From: Streptomyces sp. NBC_01241
Lineage (GTDB): Bacteria; Actinomycetota; Actinomycetes; Streptomycetales; Streptomycetaceae
Length of the DNA stretch: 64,000 nucleotides
Reading direction: 5' to 3'
Assembly (NCBI RefSeq): GCF_041435435.1
Contig: NZ_CP108494.1
Coordinates: 8,342,501-8,406,500, forward strand
Made by a program: the position numbers and the translations under genes. Shown in pieces: positions 1 to 8,539 of the stretch (positions within the stretch are counted from its first letter, which is position 1; the number at the start of each line of letters is the position of its first letter). The notes under the pieces are model-generated. The model worked only from the letters and a program-made list of their open reading frames with translations. It did no database searches and had not been told where the DNA came from.

Positions 1-927
1 GGCACGGTGAGGCTGTCCGCCGCCGAACTCGACGGCCCCTACCGGGCGATGCGGCTCACCGCCGTGGTGGAGAACACCAGCACCTGGACGCCGGACGCCG
101 CTGACGCCGACCGCGATGCCGCGCTGCCCGGATCACTGGTGGCCACCCACCTCCTCCTGGGCCTCGACGCAGGCTCGTTCCTGTCGATGACGGACCCTCC
201 CCAGTGGGCCAAGGGCGCGGTCGCGGGCTGCCGGAACCTGCACACCTGGCCCGTACTGGCCGGGGAGCCCGGCCGCGCGGACCTGATGCTCTCGTCCCCG
301 ATCATCCTGGAGGACCACCCGGCCATCGCCCCTGAGAGCCCCGGAGCGCTGTACGACTCCACGGAGATCGACGAGATCCTCGCCCTGCGGACGGCCGCGC
401 TGACCGACCAGGAGAAGCGTGAGGCCCGGGGGACGGACGACCGGGCGGCCGCAGTGATCGACCTGGCCGACTCCATGCCCCCAGAGGTCCTGGAGCGGCT
501 GCACGGCGCGGTGCGGGCCCTGCGCGAAGTCACCGGGCCGGGTGCGCCCGCGGCCGTCGCGGCCGACGGATTCCCGCACGTGCGGGAAGGGGCCGACGAG
601 TACGACCTGATCAGGCCGGAGCAGCCGTGGTGGGACCCGGCGGGCGACGGCGGCGCCGACCCGGCGCACGACCGGATTCTGGTGGCCGGCCGGCCGGTGG
701 GCGCGGGCAGCCGCGTACTGCTGAGACCGGGCCTGCGCCGTACCGACGCCCAGGACCTCTTCCTCAAGGACCGCAGCGCACTGGTCGAAGCGGTACTCCA
801 CGACGTGGACGGGGGAGTGCACCTCGCGGTCACCGTGGAGGGCGACCCCGGTGCGGACATCCGGCGCGAGCAGGGCCGGTTCCTCTACTTCCAGCCCGAC
901 GAGGTCGCCCCTCTGGAGGACGCATGA
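1..927 (+). CDS. Hydrogenase-associated conserved protein, C-terminal part (cut by window edge)
   Basis: The frame is already open at base 1, so the true start lies upstream and about 308 residues are visible. I do not recognise a catalytic domain. The sequence resembles, from memory, a conserved protein encoded between actinobacterial uptake-hydrogenase structural genes and their maturation protease. Its visible part holds a conserved patch around FVSLTDPP-like FLSMTDPPQWAKGAV and a C-terminal small domain beginning near DRILVAGRPVGAGSRVLL. The stop overlaps the next start (ATGA), so it is translationally coupled to the maturation protease. That coupling is the best evidence for a hydrogenase role, possibly assembly of the enzyme. 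No signal peptide or membrane segment is visible in this part. Function is unproven. Confidence 0.7.
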   Translation, partial: GTVRLSAAELDGPYRAMRLTAVVENTSTWTPDAADADRDAALPGSLVATHLLLGLDAGSFLSMTDPPQWAKGAVAGCRNLHTWPVLAGEPGRADLMLSSPIILEDHPAIAPESPGALYDSTEIDEILALRTAALTDQEKREARGTDDRAAAVIDLADSMPPEVLERLHGAVRALREVTGPGAPAAVAADGFPHVREGADEYDLIRPEQPWWDPAGDGGADPAHDRILVAGRPVGAGSRVLLRPGLRRTDAQDLFLKDRSALVEAVLHDVDGGVHLAVTVEGDPGADIRREQGRFLYFQPDEVAPLEDA

Positions 928-1472
928 CGGCGCCCTCGGAGCAGAGAGCGAGGACTCTGGTCGCAGGCGTCGGGAACATCTTCCTCGGCGACGACGGCTT
1001 CGGCGTCGAGACCGTACGACGACTGGTGTCGGGCCCCCTTCCCGGCCATGTCGAAGCGGTGGACATCGGGGTGCGCGGAGTCCATCTCGCGTACCAGCTC
1101 CTCGACGGGTACGACACGCTGGTCCTGATCGATGCCACGCAACGCGGCGGCGAGCCCGGAACGCTGTATCTGATCGAGGCCGACCGGCCCGGCAGTATCG
1201 AGCCGCAGGAAGCGCTGCTCGACGGCCACCGCATGTCCCCCGACGCGGTCCTGACCCTGCTGGAAACCCTGTGCGCCGGAACGGGCTGCACGCCCCCGGG
1301 GCGCACGCTGGTCGTCGGATGCGAACCCGCCCGCGTCGACGAGGGCATCGGCCTGAGCGAGCCCGTCGCGGCAGCCGTACCGGAGGCCGTGAACATGATC
1401 CTGCGCCTTGTGCGGGACGACGAACGGACCGCGCCGACCGCACAGTCGGCGGCCGGCCCGGCCATGAACTGA
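924..1472 (+). CDS. [NiFe]-hydrogenase maturation protease (HyaD/HupD/HybD family)
   Basis: 182 residues, the usual length for this family. These endopeptidases trim the C-terminus of the hydrogenase large subunit after nickel insertion. The N-terminal GVGNIFLGDDGFG motif (residues 15-27) matches the family signature, with D24 where HybD has its nickel-ligand glutamate. D70 in LIDAT and H102 in DGHRMSPDAVL line up with the other two HybD ligands. The ATG overlaps the stop of the previous gene (ATGA), giving strong coupling, and the hyp genes follow. The protease normally acts last in the pathway, after HypA-F. The ligand assignment is by eye against remembered HybD sequence; the family call itself is secure. 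Confidence 0.9.
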   Translation: MTAPSEQRARTLVAGVGNIFLGDDGFGVETVRRLVSGPLPGHVEAVDIGVRGVHLAYQLLDGYDTLVLIDATQRGGEPGTLYLIEADRPGSIEPQEALLDGHRMSPDAVLTLLETLCAGTGCTPPGRTLVVGCEPARVDEGIGLSEPVAAAVPEAVNMILRLVRDDERTAPTAQSAAGPAMN

Positions 1473-1476
1473 GGAG

Positions 1477-1593
1477 ATGAACACCATCGTGAAGAAGATC
1501 ATCCTCGGCGGCGCGGTCGCCGCCGCCGTTGCCGCACTCGTGGCCCAGGTCATGCCCGACATCAAACGCTACCTGAGGATTCGCGCCATGTGA
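1477..1593 (+). CDS. 38-residue hydrophobic small protein (DUF6893-like)
   Basis: A short reading frame begins 5 bases after the protease stop, with GAGGAG directly upstream of its ATG. It encodes a lysine-containing N-terminus, one alanine/valine-rich hydrophobic stretch (about residues 8-25) and a basic tail with PDIKRYLRIRAM. It resembles the DUF6893 small proteins I recall from Streptomyces genomes. It could be a single-span membrane peptide linked to hydrogenase assembly or anchoring, but that rests only on position. The good ribosome binding site and the tight spacing in the operon support translation. Confidence 0.6.
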   Translation: MNTIVKKIILGGAVAAAVAALVAQVMPDIKRYLRIRAM

Positions 1594-1715
1594 CGCCGTC
1601 GCATCTCTCACGCCCCGGGCTGCACCGAATGACGTACGCGGCGTGCGGCGTCGGCGAGCCAGCCCGGCTGCGGCCGTAACCCCCCGGTGTAATGACGCGG
1701 GCAGGACGGAGACCC

Positions 1716-2108
1716 ATGCACGAGATGTCCATCGCCATGGCCGTCGTCGGCCAGGTGGAAGAAGCCGCCCGGGCCGAGGGCGCCGTAGCCGTCACATCGG
1801 TCCGGCTCCAGGTCGGCGAGCTCGCCGGGGTGGTCCCCGACGCACTGTCCTTCTGCTTCGAACTGGCCTGTGCCGGGACCGTGCTGGAAGGCGCCGAACT
1901 GGTGGTCGACTCCGTACGGGCGAGAGCACGCTGCGAGCCCTGCTCGGACGAATGGGCGGTCGGAATGCCACCGCAGCTGTGCTGCCCCGTGTGCGGTGAG
2001 GCAACCGCGGAACTGCTCTCGGGCCGCGAACTCCGGATCGCCGACGTCCATTGGGACGAGGGGCCTGCGCAGAGACGTATCCGTGAACCGATTTCCGAGG
2101 AGCGCTGA
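1716..2108 (+). CDS. hypA: Hydrogenase nickel-insertion protein HypA
   Basis: 130 residues, close to the family length of about 115. It starts MHEMSI; the second-position histidine is the nickel ligand in HypA proteins. The zinc-finger cysteines are present as CEPC (about residue 73) and CCPVC (about residue 92). HypA accepts nickel with HypB and delivers it to the hydrogenase large subunit. I chose the internal ATG at 1716 over an in-frame ATG 24 bases upstream because it gives the conserved MHEM N-terminus and has ACGGAG just before it. hypB starts 3 bases after its stop. Confidence 0.95.
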   Translation: MHEMSIAMAVVGQVEEAARAEGAVAVTSVRLQVGELAGVVPDALSFCFELACAGTVLEGAELVVDSVRARARCEPCSDEWAVGMPPQLCCPVCGEATAELLSGRELRIADVHWDEGPAQRRIREPISEER

Positions 2109-2111
2109 ACC

Positions 2112-2933
2112 ATGTGCCGTGTGGTCGATCTCCAACAGGCGGTACTCGCGAAGAACGACACAGCAGCGCACCGCCTGCGCACCGAACTCGCCGCCCGCGG
2201 CACCACGGTCGTCAATCTGCTCTCCAGCCCGGGCAGCGGCAAGACGGCACTGCTCGAACGGGAATTGGTACTCGCCAGGGAGACGGGCGTCCCCGTGGCC
2301 GCGCTCACCGCCGACCTGGCCACCGAGAACGATGCCACTCGCCTGGCCCGCTCGGGCGCCCCGGTCAAGCAGGTACTCACCGACGGACTCTGCCATCTGG
2401 AGGCCCGGATGCTGGGCGGGCACCTCGACGGGTGGCTGCCCGAGGACTCCCGGCTCCTGTTCGTCGAGAACGTGGGCAACCTGGTCTGCCCGGCCTCGTA
2501 CGACCTCGGCGAAACACTGAGAGTCGTCCTCGCCTCGGTCACCGAGGGCGAGGACAAGCCGCTGAAGTACCCCACCGCCTTCGGGCTGGCGCACCTGGTG
2601 CTCGTCACCAAGACGGACATCGCCGAGGCGGTGGAGTTCGACGAGGAAGCGTTCCGCGCCCATGTCGAGCAGGTCAACCCCGGTGTGGAGGTGCTCCTCA
2701 CCTCCGCCCGGCGCGGTGACGGTGTCGGAGCGCTCCTCGAACGGGCGCTGGCGGCCTCGAACGGCGCCCCGGTCCACCGGCCCGTCATGGCCCAGCAGCA
2801 CCGGTCCACGCACACCCATGCCCACGTGGAACACGGCGAGGCCTCTCACGACGGACCCCACACGCATCCCTGCGAAGACGAGCCGGACGCCACGACGGAT
2901 GCGTCCGGTGCCACGGCGCACACCCGCCCGTGA
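2112..2933 (+). CDS. hypB: Hydrogenase nickel GTPase HypB
   Basis: 273 residues. GTPase that powers nickel delivery with HypA. The P-loop GSGKT is at residues 41-45 and TKTD (guanine specificity) follows later. The G-domain metal site is kept: the CH pair in GLCHLEA and the Cys in NLVCPASYDLGE. The N-terminal CxxCGC motif of E. coli HypB is absent. Instead there is a histidine-rich C-terminal tail (about residues 225-273, with repeated HxHxH), which probably stores or chaperones nickel. In many other HypB proteins the His-rich stretch is N-terminal. A GAGGAG site precedes the ATG. The stop overlaps the GTG start of hypF. Confidence 0.95.
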   Translation: MCRVVDLQQAVLAKNDTAAHRLRTELAARGTTVVNLLSSPGSGKTALLERELVLARETGVPVAALTADLATENDATRLARSGAPVKQVLTDGLCHLEARMLGGHLDGWLPEDSRLLFVENVGNLVCPASYDLGETLRVVLASVTEGEDKPLKYPTAFGLAHLVLVTKTDIAEAVEFDEEAFRAHVEQVNPGVEVLLTSARRGDGVGALLERALAASNGAPVHRPVMAQQHRSTHTHAHVEHGEASHDGPHTHPCEDEPDATTDASGATAHTRP

Positions 2934-5368
2934 CGACCCAACGGTCCGGCCCGGCCACGGGCGAGCCGGTGGAGCGCCGCCGGATCACCGTCCGTGGCAT
3001 CGTCCAGGGCGTCGGATTCCGGCCCTACCTGTACACGCGCGCCCTCGGCATGGGCCTGGCCGGTCACGTCACCAACACCCCCGAGGGTGTCGTCGCGGAA
3101 GTCGAGGGCTCACCGGCTGCGGTGGCCCTGTTCTGCGAAGGGATCGCCGCCGACGCACCGCCGATGGCCGTTCTCGATTCCATCGAGCACAGAGACGTTC
3201 CCGCAGCCGGCGGTGCGGGCTTCACCATCGTCGCCTCCCGGGCCGGCGGGCCTTCCCGGACGCTGGTCCCGCCGGACGTGGCCACCTGCGCCGACTGCCT
3301 TGTCGAGCTGGCCGATCCCGCGGACCGGCGCCACCGGCACCCCTTCATCACCTGCACCAACTGCGGGCCGCGGTTCACCATCGTCACGGAACTGCCGTAC
3401 GACCGTGCGCACACCACCATGGCCCGATTCCCCATGTGCCCGGACTGTGCCCGCGAATACGCGGACCCGGCGGACCGCCGCTTCCATGCCCAGCCGGTCG
3501 CCTGCCACCGATGCGGGCCCCGCCTCGATCTGCTGGTGGCACACCCGGATCCGGACAAGCCCCCGCGTCGGGCGCCCGGGACGGATCCGGTCGCCGAGGC
3601 CCGCCGGCTCCTGGCCGGCGGCGCGATCCTCGCAGTCAAGGGGCTCGGTGGCTACCATCTCGCCTGCGATGCGGCCAACCCCCGGGCCGTGGCCGCACTG
3701 CGCCGCCGCAAGGCCCGTGGCGACAAGCCGTTCGCTCTGATGGCCCGCGACATCAGCGACATCGAACACCTCGTCCACGTCGGCGCCGAGGAGCGGACCC
3801 TGCTCACCGGCGTCGCCCGGCCGATCGTCCTGCTGAGGCGTCGCAGCCACGCCGTTCTGGGACCGGGCGCTCCGGCACCGTCGGACGACGTCGCCCCGGG
3901 CAGCCCCGACCTCGGCGTCATGCTCGCCTACACCCCTCTGCACCACCTGCTCCTCGGCCTGCCCGGCGACCCGGCCGGGCCCCGCCTGCTCGTCATGACC
4001 AGCGGCAACGTGGCCGGGGAGCCGATCGTCACGGACGACGCCGAGGCGCTGGACCGGCTCGCCCCCCTGGCCGACGCCTGGCTGACCCACGACCGCCCGA
4101 TCCATGTACCGTGCGACGACTCCGTCGTACGTGTCTGTGACGGGGAACCGCTGACCGTACGCCGCTCACGCGGTTACGCCCCCCGGCCCCTCGAACTGCC
4201 CTTTCCGGTAGCGGCGATCCTCGCCGCGGGCGGTGACCTCAAGAACATCCTGTGCCTGGCGGAAGGGCGCCGGGCCTGGCTGTCCGCTCACATCGGTGAC
4301 ATGGACGACCTCGCCACCCAACACGCCTTCGAGCACGCCGGACAGCAGCTGGAGACCATCACCGGGGTGCGGCCCGGCACCCTGGCCGTCGACGCGCACC
4401 CCGGATACCGCTCGGGACGGCTGACCCGACGTCTGGCCGGTGAACGGCAGGTGGTACGCGTACAGCACCATCACGCGCACATCGCCTCGGCGATGGCCGA
4501 GCACGGCCTGGACGGCACACTGCGCGTGATCGGCGTCGCGTTCGACGGCACCGGCTACGGCGACGACGGAGCCGTGTGGGGCGGCGAGTTCCTGCTGGCG
4601 GACTACGACGGATACCACCGGTTCGGGCATCTCGCGTACGTCCCCCTGCCCGGTGGCGACGCCGCCGTACACCGCCCGTACCGCATGGCCCTGGCGCATC
4701 TGCACGCGGCGGGAATCGACTGGGCGCGCGACCTGCCGTGCACGGCTGCCTGTGACGTCGATGAACTGGACGTACTCTCAAGGCAGTTGGAGCGGAACCT
4801 TCATTGCGTTCCCACCTCCAGCATGGGCAGGCTGTTCGACGCGGTCTCCTCCCTCACCGGCATCTGCCACCGGGCCGGATACGAGGCCCAGGCCGCCGTC
4901 GAACTCGAAACCGCCGCGCTCGGAACGGTTGTGGACGACTGCGGCGGATACGAGTTCGCGCTCCGTCATCCCGCACCGGACAGCGCGAGCTCACTGATCG
5001 CCGACCCCGCGCCCGTACTTTCGGCGGTGATCGAGGATGTGCGCGCGGGTACCGCGCCGGGTGTCGTCGCGGCACGCTTCCACGAGGCGGTGGCCGCCCT
5101 CGTGCGCAGCACTTGCGTCCTGGCGCGTCAGCAGCACGGCCTGGACACCGTGGCCCTGACCGGCGGAGTCTTCGCCAACACGCTGCTCTCCTCGGCCTGC
5201 GCCCGGACGCTGCGCGACCTCGGCTTCACCGTTCTGAGACACCACCAAGTTCCCCCGAACGACGGCGGGCTGGCGCTGGGGCAAGTGATGGTCGCCGCCC
5301 GGACCCACGCCCCCGGAACACCCGAAGGCCGCCTCGGCGCGGCGCGGGGAGGCGCGGCCACCCACTAA
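2930..5368 (+). CDS. hypF: Carbamoyltransferase HypF
   Basis: 812 residues, somewhat longer than usual (about 750). HypF converts carbamoyl phosphate and ATP to a carbamoyl group passed to the HypE C-terminal cysteine, the source of the Fe-bound cyanide ligands. Domain order is canonical: an acylphosphatase domain with VRGIVQGVGFR (residues 21-31), two zinc fingers (CADC/CTNCGP and CPDC/CHRCGP), a YrdC-like domain in the middle, and a Kae1/carbamoyltransferase domain with QHHHAHIASAM and LTGGVFANTLL near the end. It starts with GTG overlapping the hypB stop (GTGA). The tail after the catalytic domain is alanine-rich. Confidence 0.96.
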   Translation: MTTQRSGPATGEPVERRRITVRGIVQGVGFRPYLYTRALGMGLAGHVTNTPEGVVAEVEGSPAAVALFCEGIAADAPPMAVLDSIEHRDVPAAGGAGFTIVASRAGGPSRTLVPPDVATCADCLVELADPADRRHRHPFITCTNCGPRFTIVTELPYDRAHTTMARFPMCPDCAREYADPADRRFHAQPVACHRCGPRLDLLVAHPDPDKPPRRAPGTDPVAEARRLLAGGAILAVKGLGGYHLACDAANPRAVAALRRRKARGDKPFALMARDISDIEHLVHVGAEERTLLTGVARPIVLLRRRSHAVLGPGAPAPSDDVAPGSPDLGVMLAYTPLHHLLLGLPGDPAGPRLLVMTSGNVAGEPIVTDDAEALDRLAPLADAWLTHDRPIHVPCDDSVVRVCDGEPLTVRRSRGYAPRPLELPFPVAAILAAGGDLKNILCLAEGRRAWLSAHIGDMDDLATQHAFEHAGQQLETITGVRPGTLAVDAHPGYRSGRLTRRLAGERQVVRVQHHHAHIASAMAEHGLDGTLRVIGVAFDGTGYGDDGAVWGGEFLLADYDGYHRFGHLAYVPLPGGDAAVHRPYRMALAHLHAAGIDWARDLPCTAACDVDELDVLSRQLERNLHCVPTSSMGRLFDAVSSLTGICHRAGYEAQAAVELETAALGTVVDDCGGYEFALRHPAPDSASSLIADPAPVLSAVIEDVRAGTAPGVVAARFHEAVAALVRSTCVLARQQHGLDTVALTGGVFANTLLSSACARTLRDLGFTVLRHHQVPPNDGGLALGQVMVAARTHAPGTPEGRLGAARGGAATH

Positions 5369-5422
5369 CAAGCGCGCCCGGCAGGACCGGGCGGGCGGGA
5401 GCAACCACAGCGAGGAGAAGCC

Positions 5423-5743
5423 ATGTGCCTGGCGGTGCCCGGCAGAGTACTGGAAATCGAGGAACGGGACGGCACACGCATGGCCACCGTCGACTTCGGC
5501 GGAGTGGTCAAGGAAGCGTGTCTGGAGTATCTGCCGGACCTTCAGGTCGGCGAGTACGCCATCGTCCACGTGGGGTTCGCCCTGCAGAAACTGGACGAGG
5601 AGTCGGCCAGGCAGACGCTGGAGCTGTTTACCCAACTCGGCATGCTCCAGGAGGAGTTCGGCGATCCATGGGAAATGGCGGCAGAGGCCGGCGGACTGCC
5701 GTTGCCCGGCGCGGCCGAGGCATCGCAGGAGGCGCGGCAGTGA
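5423..5743 (+). CDS. hypC: HypC/HupF hydrogenase assembly chaperone
   Basis: 106 residues. It begins MCLAVPGRV; Cys2, exposed after methionine removal, is the essential residue that binds the Fe(CN)2CO precursor with HypD. The DFGGVVKEACLEYLP and VGEYAIVHVGFALQKLDE motifs are typical of the family. The C-terminal 25 residues are an extension rich in Ala and Glu. GAGGAG lies 7 bases before the ATG. The stop overlaps the hypD GTG start, which fits the obligate HypC-HypD complex. Confidence 0.95.
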   Translation: MCLAVPGRVLEIEERDGTRMATVDFGGVVKEACLEYLPDLQVGEYAIVHVGFALQKLDEESARQTLELFTQLGMLQEEFGDPWEMAAEAGGLPLPGAAEASQEARQ

Positions 5744-6867
5744 AGTACATCGACGAATTCCAGGACCCCGAGCTGGCCCGCGGGCTGCTCGACGAGATCC
5801 GCTCCACCGTGACCAGGCCGTGGGCGTTGATGGAGGTCTGCGGCGGGCAGACCCACACCATTATCCGGCACGGCATCGACCAACTCCTGCCGGACCAGGT
5901 GGAACTGATCCACGGACCGGGCTGCCCCGTCTGCGTCACCCCGCTGGAAGTCATCGACAAGGCGCTGGAGATCGCCTCCCGTCCCGAAGTGATCTTCTGT
6001 TCCTTCGGCGACATGCTCCGCGTCCCCGGCACCGGACGGGACCTCTTCCGGGTCCGCAGCGAGGGCGGAGACGTACGCGTCGTCTACTCCCCGCTCGACG
6101 CACTGAAGATCGCCCAGCAGAACCCGGACCGGGAGGTGGTGTTCTTCGGAATCGGCTTCGAAACCACCGCTCCCCCCAACGCAATGACGGTCTATCAGGC
6201 ACGCAGGCTCGGCATCCGCAACTTCAGTCTGCTCGTGTCCCATGTCCGGGTGCCACCCGCGATCGAGGCGATCATGCGGTCGCCGAACTGCCGGGTTCAG
6301 GCATTCCTCGCCGCAGGGCATGTGTGCAGTGTGATGGGCCTGGGCGAATATCCCGAGCTGGCCGAACGGTTCGGTGTCCCGATCGTGGTCACGGGATTCG
6401 AACCGCTGGACATTCTGGAAGGTGTACGCCGCACCGTGGTTCAGTTGGAACGCGGCGAACATTCCGTGGACAACGCCTACCCCCGCGCGGTGCGCCCCGA
6501 GGGGAATCCCGCCGCACTGGCCATGCTGGAGGACGTCTTCGAGGTGACGGACCGGGCCTGGCGCGGCATCGGCGTCATCCCCGGCAGTGGCTGGCGGCTC
6601 GCCCCGCGCTATCGGGACTACGACGCCGAATACCGCTTCCAGGTGTCCGGTATCGACACCCGTGAACCCGCCCAATGCCGCAGCGGAGAGGTCCTGCAGG
6701 GCCTGCTGAAGCCTCACGAATGCGAGGCGTTCGGCACCGTCTGCACCCCTCGCACCCCACTCGGAGCCACCATGGTCTCCAGCGAGGGCGCCTGTGCCGC
6801 GTACTACCTCTACCGGCGGCTGGACATGAACAAGACCGCACCTCTGGAGGCGAGCCCCGTTGGCTGA
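5740..6867 (+). CDS. hypD: Hydrogenase formation protein HypD
   Basis: 375 residues, the expected length. HypD is an iron-sulfur scaffold on which the Fe(CN)2CO unit is built with HypC and HypE. The active-site motifs are visible: CGGQTHTI (near residue 35), GPGCPVCVTP (near residue 62), GFETTAP, and the C-terminal [4Fe-4S] cysteines in KPHECEAFGTVCTP and EGACAAYY. The GTG start overlaps the hypC stop. The last codons overlap the TTG start of hypE by 8 bases. Confidence 0.96.
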   Translation: MKYIDEFQDPELARGLLDEIRSTVTRPWALMEVCGGQTHTIIRHGIDQLLPDQVELIHGPGCPVCVTPLEVIDKALEIASRPEVIFCSFGDMLRVPGTGRDLFRVRSEGGDVRVVYSPLDALKIAQQNPDREVVFFGIGFETTAPPNAMTVYQARRLGIRNFSLLVSHVRVPPAIEAIMRSPNCRVQAFLAAGHVCSVMGLGEYPELAERFGVPIVVTGFEPLDILEGVRRTVVQLERGEHSVDNAYPRAVRPEGNPAALAMLEDVFEVTDRAWRGIGVIPGSGWRLAPRYRDYDAEYRFQVSGIDTREPAQCRSGEVLQGLLKPHECEAFGTVCTPRTPLGATMVSSEGACAAYYLYRRLDMNKTAPLEASPVG

Positions 6868-7981
6868 GACCGTCGAGACCCCCACGCGCGGCGACCGGGC
6901 CGTTTCGGCAACGCCCCCCTCCGGCATCGCGCCACTCGATCCCACAGCATGGACGTGCCCGGCCCCGCTGCGGGATCATCCGCGCATCGTCATGGGCCAC
7001 GGCGGTGGCGGCGCGCTCTCCGCCGAACTGGTCCAGCACATCTTCGCCCCTGCCTTCGGAGGCGACACGCTCGCGCAGCTGGGCGATTCGGCGTCCGTGC
7101 AGCTGGGCGGCGCCCGACTGGCCTTCTCCACCGACTCCTTCGTGGTGCGGCCGTTGTTCTTCCCCGGTGGCAGCATCGGCGACCTCGCGGTCAACGGCAC
7201 CGTCAACGACCTGGCCATGAGCGGTGCGCGTGCCGCCTATCTGTCCTGCGGATTCATCCTGGAGGAGGGCGTCGAGCTCTCCGTCGTCGCGCGTGTCGCC
7301 GAGGCCTTCGGCGCCGCCGCGCGCGAGGCGGGCGTCGAGGTGGTGACGGGGGACACCAAGGTGGTCGAAGCCGGTCATGGTGACGGCATCTTCATCAACA
7401 CCGCCGGCATCGGCCTCATCCCGCCCGGCGTGGACCTGCGGCCGCAGCGGGTCGTTCCGGGTGACGTCGTGATCGTGAGCGGGGCGATCGGTGTCCACGG
7501 CGTGGCAATCATGAGCGTGCGCGAGGGGCTGGAGTTCGGAGTCGAGATCGCGAGCGACTGTGCCGCCCTGGGCGGACTCGTGGAGGCCATGCTCGCGGTC
7601 ACCCCGGACCTGCACGTACTGCGCGACCCCACCCGTGGGGGGCTCGCCGCGTCCCTCAACGAGATCGCGGCCGCTTCGGGCACCGGCGTCCTGATCCAGG
7701 AGCGGCACGTCCCCGTTCCCGCGCCGGTGGCCAACGCCTGCGCCATCCTCGGGCTCGACCCGATGTACGTTGCCAACGAAGGGAAGCTGGTGGCGTTCGT
7801 ACCGCGCGAACACGCCGACGCGGTCCTGGACGCGATGCGGGCACACCCGTTGGGCCGGGACGCGGCGGTGATCGGTGCGGCGGTGGACGCCCACCCGGGC
7901 ATGGTGGTGGCCCGCACGGGGCTCGGCGGGACGCGCGTGGTCGACCTGCCGGTCGGGGAGCAGTTGCCGCGGATCTGCTGA
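6860..7981 (+). CDS. hypE: Carbamoyl dehydratase HypE
   Basis: 373 residues. A PurM-like ATPase that dehydrates the carbamoyl group received from HypF to a thiocyanate on its C-terminal cysteine. The protein ends in PRIC, the diagnostic C-terminus with the acceptor Cys last. MGHGGGGALSAELV and GGDTLAQLGDSA near the N-terminus and NGTVNDLAMSGA are the conserved ATP-site motifs. It starts with TTG inside the end of hypD, with CTGGAGG upstream, so translation depends on hypD. It is the last gene of the operon. Confidence 0.96.
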   Translation: MAETVETPTRGDRAVSATPPSGIAPLDPTAWTCPAPLRDHPRIVMGHGGGGALSAELVQHIFAPAFGGDTLAQLGDSASVQLGGARLAFSTDSFVVRPLFFPGGSIGDLAVNGTVNDLAMSGARAAYLSCGFILEEGVELSVVARVAEAFGAAAREAGVEVVTGDTKVVEAGHGDGIFINTAGIGLIPPGVDLRPQRVVPGDVVIVSGAIGVHGVAIMSVREGLEFGVEIASDCAALGGLVEAMLAVTPDLHVLRDPTRGGLAASLNEIAAASGTGVLIQERHVPVPAPVANACAILGLDPMYVANEGKLVAFVPREHADAVLDAMRAHPLGRDAAVIGAAVDAHPGMVVARTGLGGTRVVDLPVGEQLPRIC

Positions 7982-7996
7982 CGTCATCGTTGCGTC

Positions 7997-8442
7997 GTGC
8001 GGGTCCGGTTGCATCGAACCGGCCAATTCGACTACAGCACCACGCGCCGCGCGTGGTACTCGTACTCGTACGGGACCGGGGCACTGCTGCTCGGCCTCGG
8101 CGCCCTGGCCTTCGCCGCGGCGCCCGGCTTCGGAGCGCGGGGAGCACTGCTGGTGCTCGGCGCCGCCGTCGTCCTGCTGACGTTCGCCGAACGGCTCCAG
8201 GTCGGCGCCTCGTGGACCCTCTCCTTCGACCTGGCACCGGAGCGGTCACGCAGCGCCTACCTGGTGCTGTTCAACACGAGTCGAACCGTCGCCAACCGGG
8301 TCGCGGGCCCGGTGCTGATGACCGGCGTCGTCCTCGCCCTCGGAACGGTCGGCTGGATCGCCCTCGCCTGCGTCCTGCTGCTCAGTGCGCTCGTTCCCTT
8401 CGCGATGCTGCGCGGACCGGGCGGCACCGGCGGGCGCCACGT
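7997..8442 (+). pseudogene. MFS transporter remnant, C-terminal half only
   Basis: A frame of about 148 codons encodes several hydrophobic helices and the loop APERSRSAYLVLFNTSRTVA. That loop matches the cytoplasmic segment before the last helices of MFS exporters. No N-terminal half is present: the frame begins just after hypE with no ribosome binding site and an unnatural leader. After about 8442 it runs into a repeat and then continues open only because it lies antisense to glpK. I read it as a truncated fossil of a transporter. Confidence 0.6.
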
Positions 8443-8464
8443 CCTCGACGCACCCACCGTGCCG

Positions 8465-8504
8465 CCCCACCGCCCCACCGCCCCACCGCCCCACCGCCCC
8501 ACCG
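8465..8504. repeat. Five tandem copies of the 8-bp unit CCCCACCG
   Basis: Five perfect copies lie between the MFS remnant and the 3' end of glpK. Since 8 is not a multiple of 3, copy-number change would shift any reading frame crossing it. Confidence 0.95.
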
Positions 8505-8539
8505 GCCCGCCGGTACGGCGCGGTGGCCGGACCCCGACG

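Noticed and set aside
8005..8022. Terminator after hypE (CCGGTT, 6 bases, AACCGG)
   Set aside because: A 6-bp stem is too weak to call in a genome this GC-rich.
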